Positions 7,377 through 9,564 of a DNA stretch of 9,564 nucleotides are shown here, piece by piece. Origin of the DNA: Mesotoga sp. UBA6090. Its GTDB lineage: Bacteria; Thermotogota; Thermotogae; Petrotogales; Kosmotogaceae. The stretch spans positions 1 to 9,564 of the forward strand of contig NZ_DIXC01000027.1 of NCBI RefSeq assembly GCF_002435945.1, read 5' to 3'. Position 1 is the stretch's first letter; every line of letters begins with the position of its first letter. The notes under the pieces were generated by a model. It was given only the letters and a program-made list of their open reading frames with translations. It did no database searches and had not been told where the DNA came from. A program made the translations under genes and the position numbers.

Positions 7377-8276
7377 TCAAATCCGCTCCGCTGCCCTCAA
7401 TCTTGCACTTCTTGCTCTTAGATTGAGTTCTACTTCTTCTTCCGACGGCCGTAAAGGTTTCTTCGTCAGTATCCTCAACTCAGAATTCGATTTCTCCCTA
7501 AACACTCTCTTCGCTATGCCGTCTTCCAAAGAATGAAAAGAAATAATAACAATCCTACCGCCTTGCTTCAGAAAACCGGGAATTCTCTTCAATGTACTGT
7601 CGATGTTTTCAAGTTCTTGATTCACTTCAATTCTGATTGCTTGAAAAGTCCTTGTTGCGAAATGTCTCTTTCGTTTGTACCTTTCGGCTGGGGGTATAGC
7701 TGCTTTTACTGCATCGTGCAAATCTTTCGTCGTGAACAAGGGTCTTCTGGAAACAATGCTTCTAGCTATTCTTCTGGCGAATCGCTTTTCATCTCCGTAC
7801 TCAAAGACAATCCTTGCGAGTTCGCTTTCCTTATAGCTGTTCACCACTTCTGCTGCTGTAGTTTTCAAAGAAAGGTTCATACGCATATCGAGCGGTTCGT
7901 CCAGTTTGTACGAAAATCCTCTTCCTTTAGACTTCAACTGAAAAGTGGAGAGTCCCACGTCTAGCAGAAAACCATCTACCTTTTCAATACCAGCCTGCTT
8001 AAGCACACTTTCGAAATCGACATAAGAGAGATTGAATAATCTGTAACTTCCCCGGTAATCTTTAAGATTCTGCTCCGCTATATCCAGAACCTCACGGTCA
8101 ACATCCAGTCCAAAAACCCTTGCTTGACCGTTAGTGGCCTCAAGAATGGCTTTCATGTGGCCACCCTCACCAGCGGTACAATCAACATAAGTCCCATTGA
8201 CACGTTCACCAAGCAAATAATGGAGCGCTTCGCGAACCATGACGCTCCTGTGGTGTTCGTCATATTGCCTGGACAT
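7377..8276 (-). CDS. rsmH: 16S rRNA (cytosine(1402)-N4)-methyltransferase RsmH (MraW)
   Basis: RsmH transfers a methyl group from S-adenosylmethionine to N4 of C1402 in the ribosomal P site of 16S rRNA. The protein has 299 residues, close to family length. Motifs in order: HRSVMVREAL (9-18), SAM-binding VDCTAGEGGH (31-40), the acidic loop GLDVDREVLDIAE (56-68), VDGFLLDVGLSTFQL (100-114), GFSYKLDEPLDMRM (120-133), the conserved HFATRTFQAIRIEVNQELE (205-223), RIVIISFHSLED (241-252) and the basic C-terminus NLRARSARLRAAE. The phenylalanine in GLSTFQL, where many bacteria have proline, resembles the Thermotoga protein as I recall it. The start is ATG with GGAGTG (8283-8288) 6 nt upstream. It is first in a group with the FtsL-like gene, ftsI and holA and has its own predicted promoter. 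mraZ, often found upstream, is absent. It ends in TGA. Confidence 0.96.
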   Translation of the reverse strand: MSRQYDEHHRSVMVREALHYLLGERVNGTYVDCTAGEGGHMKAILEATNGQARVFGLDVDREVLDIAEQNLKDYRGSYRLFNLSYVDFESVLKQAGIEKVDGFLLDVGLSTFQLKSKGRGFSYKLDEPLDMRMNLSLKTTAAEVVNSYKESELARIVFEYGDEKRFARRIARSIVSRRPLFTTKDLHDAVKAAIPPAERYKRKRHFATRTFQAIRIEVNQELENIDSTLKRIPGFLKQGGRIVIISFHSLEDGIAKRVFREKSNSELRILTKKPLRPSEEEVELNLRARSARLRAAERI

Positions 8277-8298
8277 CTAATTCACTCCGCTCGAAAGA

Positions 8299-8328
8299 AT
8301 AATAACATTTTTCTACAGTCAAAGTCAA
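8299..8328 (-). promoter_or_regulatory. Extended -10 promoter upstream of rsmH
   Basis: In the 66-nt gap between prfB and rsmH the minus strand carries TTGACT (8323-8328, 5 of 6 for -35), an 18-nt spacer ending in TGT, and TATTAT (8299-8304, 5 of 6 for -10), so the -10 is of the extended TGn type. A second TTGACT (8317-8322) directly follows the first but is only 12 nt from the -10, too close to serve as its -35. Predicted initiation near 8292 leaves a leader of about 15 nt that just contains the rsmH Shine-Dalgarno. Confidence 0.7.
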
Positions 8329-8342
8329 ACACATCTCACTAT

Positions 8343-9455
8343 TCATTCTAAAGATTTTTCGATTGAAGAGAAGAAAAGCAGCTCCTTCTCTATGAATTCG
8401 TCTATCTCGCCATTCATGACAGATTGGATATCTCCTGTCTCAGCGTCAGTTCGATGATCCTTGACCATTGTGTACGGTTGAAAAACGTAAGACCTTATTT
8501 GATTGCCCCATGATATGTCCTTCTGATCACCCATTAATCTCAGTTTCTCATTGCGCTTCTTCTCGATCTCTATTTCAAAGAGCTTTGCATAAAGCATTTT
8601 CATTGCATTTGCCTTGTTTTGATGTTGAGATCTTTCTGTCTGACATGCAACAACTATGCCGCTAGGGAGATGGGTAATCCTGACGGCAGAATCAGTTTTG
8701 TTGACATGCTGTCCACCAGCACCTCCCGATCTGTAAGTATCGACTTTCAGATCTTCAGGTTTGATCTCAATCTCAGGTACTTCGTCCATCTCCGGAAACA
8801 CACTGATCGAAGCAAATGATGTGTGTCGCCTGTGATTTGCATCAAAAGGCGAGATCCGCACCAATCTGTGAACACCGGCTTCAAATTTAAGTTTTCCATA
8901 CGTATATGGGCCGGAAAAATTCAGGGTCACACTCTTGATTCCAGCTTCGTCCCCAGGCAATTCGTCTACAATTGTAATCTTGAATCTGTTCGCCTCTGCC
9001 CATCTCATGTACATTCTCATAAGCATTGACGCCCAGTCCTGAGACTCGGTTCCTCCCGCACCAGGGTGGATTGACATGAAACAGTTATTATTATCGTATT
9101 CTCCGCTTAGAAGGATCGTTAGCTCAAATTCCCTGACCTTCTTTTCTGCCGACTTTACAAGCTCTTCAACGTGCCTCACGTAACTCTCGTCTTCTCCCGA
9201 TAGCTCCACCGCAATGTCTATGCTTTCAAACTCCTCTTCCACATTCCTTAGAAGACCGAGGGTCCCCCGGAGGGACTGTGCCTCTATCCCCAGCTTAGAA
9301 GCCTCTCTTTGGTCACTCCATATTGAGGGATCGCTCATTCGCTTTTCGATCTCCTTCAGTTTCTCATCTATCTTCTCGAGATCAAGAGTCTCTCTTATCG
9401 AATCAAACTTCTCTCTCAACTCTTGAATTCTCAAGTTCGTTTCATAACTAATCAA
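8343..9455 (-). CDS. prfB: Peptide chain release factor 2 (no programmed frameshift)
   Basis: RF2 reads UAA and UGA stop codons and triggers peptide release. It has 370 residues, near the E. coli length of 365. Domain 1 is helical and charged; then come the motif IHPGAGGTESQDWASMLMRMY (129-149), the stop-codon reading tripeptide S202-P-F204 inside VRISPFDANHRRHTSF, and the catalytic loop SGGAGGQHVNKTDSAVRI with G247-G-Q249. SPF, rather than the PxT of RF1, marks it as RF2. The start is TTG at 9455, supported by GGAGGTG (9460-9466) and by the N-terminus SYETNLRIQELREK, which aligns with E. coli VNNRIQDLTER. The frame is continuous: where many prfB genes have CTT TGA C and need a +1 shift, this one reads CTT GAT (codons 24-25). 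Its own stop is TGA. It follows the preceding gene by 14 nt. Confidence 0.97.
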   Translation of the reverse strand: MISYETNLRIQELREKFDSIRETLDLEKIDEKLKEIEKRMSDPSIWSDQREASKLGIEAQSLRGTLGLLRNVEEEFESIDIAVELSGEDESYVRHVEELVKSAEKKVREFELTILLSGEYDNNNCFMSIHPGAGGTESQDWASMLMRMYMRWAEANRFKITIVDELPGDEAGIKSVTLNFSGPYTYGKLKFEAGVHRLVRISPFDANHRRHTSFASISVFPEMDEVPEIEIKPEDLKVDTYRSGGAGGQHVNKTDSAVRITHLPSGIVVACQTERSQHQNKANAMKMLYAKLFEIEIEKKRNEKLRLMGDQKDISWGNQIRSYVFQPYTMVKDHRTDAETGDIQSVMNGEIDEFIEKELLFFSSIEKSLE

Positions 9456-9459
9456 ATTG

Positions 9460-9466
9460 CACCTCC
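9460..9466 (-). promoter_or_regulatory. Ribosome binding site fixing the TTG start of prfB
   Basis: GGAGGTG is a strong Shine-Dalgarno ending 4 nt before TTG 9455 (6 nt counted from its GGAGG core). No ATG or GTG lies in frame at a suitable distance, and the protein aligned from this TTG begins where other RF2 proteins begin. Confidence 0.8.
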
Positions 9467-9469
9467 GGA

Positions 9470-9564
9470 CTAACGTTTCACCTTGAACCTTTTTGTGGCC
9501 TTCTTTTTGCCGCCAACATCACCCTTCTTATCTCCTCCGGCTCCACTGAAATCAGAGTGCACAG
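9470..9564 (-). CDS. 3' end of an unidentified gene (basic, glycine-rich C-terminus)
   Basis: The frame is open from the right edge to TAG at 9470-9472, about 30 codons. The visible end is hydrophilic: SDFSGAGGDKKGDVGG followed by KKKATKRFKVKR. It is the last part of a gene transcribed with prfB: the gap is 14 nt, and the prfB ribosome binding site starts three bases after this stop. In many bacteria the gene directly before prfB is secA, and SecA proteins often end in a disordered, basic linker and tail, so the C-terminus of SecA is a reasonable guess. No cysteine-rich zinc motif is seen, and the fragment alone cannot identify the protein. That it is coding is likely; the identity is only a gene-order inference. 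Confidence 0.55.
   Translation of the reverse strand, partial: VHSDFSGAGGDKKGDVGGKKKATKRFKVKR

Noticed and set aside
7533..7964. 143-codon plus-strand open frame.
   Set aside because: Antisense to the highly conserved middle of rsmH, with no domain pattern of its own.
1..9564. Search for mobile elements, CRISPR repeats, toxin-antitoxin pairs, phage genes or a foreign composition island.
   Set aside because: Every stretch is accounted for by core genes in one direction with short gaps; no repeats, inverted ends or odd accessory genes were seen by eye.

Overview
The window is a stretch of ordinary, densely packed bacterial core genes. All of them are on the minus strand, so transcription runs from high to low coordinates. 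EF-Tu (GHIDHGKTT, DKAPEEKARGITIN, a C-terminus ending GVVSSII) and RsmH (GLSTFQL where many phyla have GVSSPQL) most resemble Thermotogota proteins as I remember them. Base composition looks to be in the mid-40s percent G+C. I therefore suggest a Thermotogota bacterium, perhaps Mesotoga/Kosmotoga-like. That placement is from memory of protein sequences, not from a search.

Layout in the direction of transcription: (1) 9564-9470, the last codons of an unidentified gene with a Gly/Lys/Arg-rich tail; (2) 9455-8343, prfB, peptide release factor 2; (3) a 66-nt gap with a good extended -10 promoter; (4) 8276-4290, a four-gene group of rsmH (mraW), a small FtsL-like membrane protein, a class B penicillin-binding protein of the FtsI type with a PASTA domain, and holA (DNA polymerase III delta); (5) a 109-nt gap with a near-consensus promoter (TTGACA, 17 nt, TACAAT); (6) 4180 to the left edge, the classical str operon rpsL-rpsG-fusA-tuf, with tuf cut within its last one or two codons. 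No gene-free stretch reaches 300 nt, and I see no rRNA, tRNA, CRISPR, insertion sequence or convincing intrinsic terminator.

The genes form three functional blocks. The first is translation termination (RF2). The second is a shortened division/cell-wall cluster (16S rRNA methyltransferase, divisome scaffold, septal transpeptidase) with a clamp-loader subunit attached by an 11-nt overlap. The third is translation elongation and decoding (S12, S7, EF-G, EF-Tu). Intergenic gaps inside the operons are 14-33 nt, and several Shine-Dalgarno sequences abut or overlap the preceding stop codon, which suggests translational coupling.

I do not find an undescribed system here. The points worth a second look are small: prfB has no programmed frameshift but keeps an in-frame CTT-GAT at the usual frameshift junction; the ftsI-type gene has no ATG or GTG start at its expected N-terminus, and its best-placed ribosome binding site points to an ATT codon; a perfect 16-nt palindrome touches the tuf Shine-Dalgarno; and the rearranged mraW-ftsL-ftsI-holA cluster lies directly upstream of the str operon.
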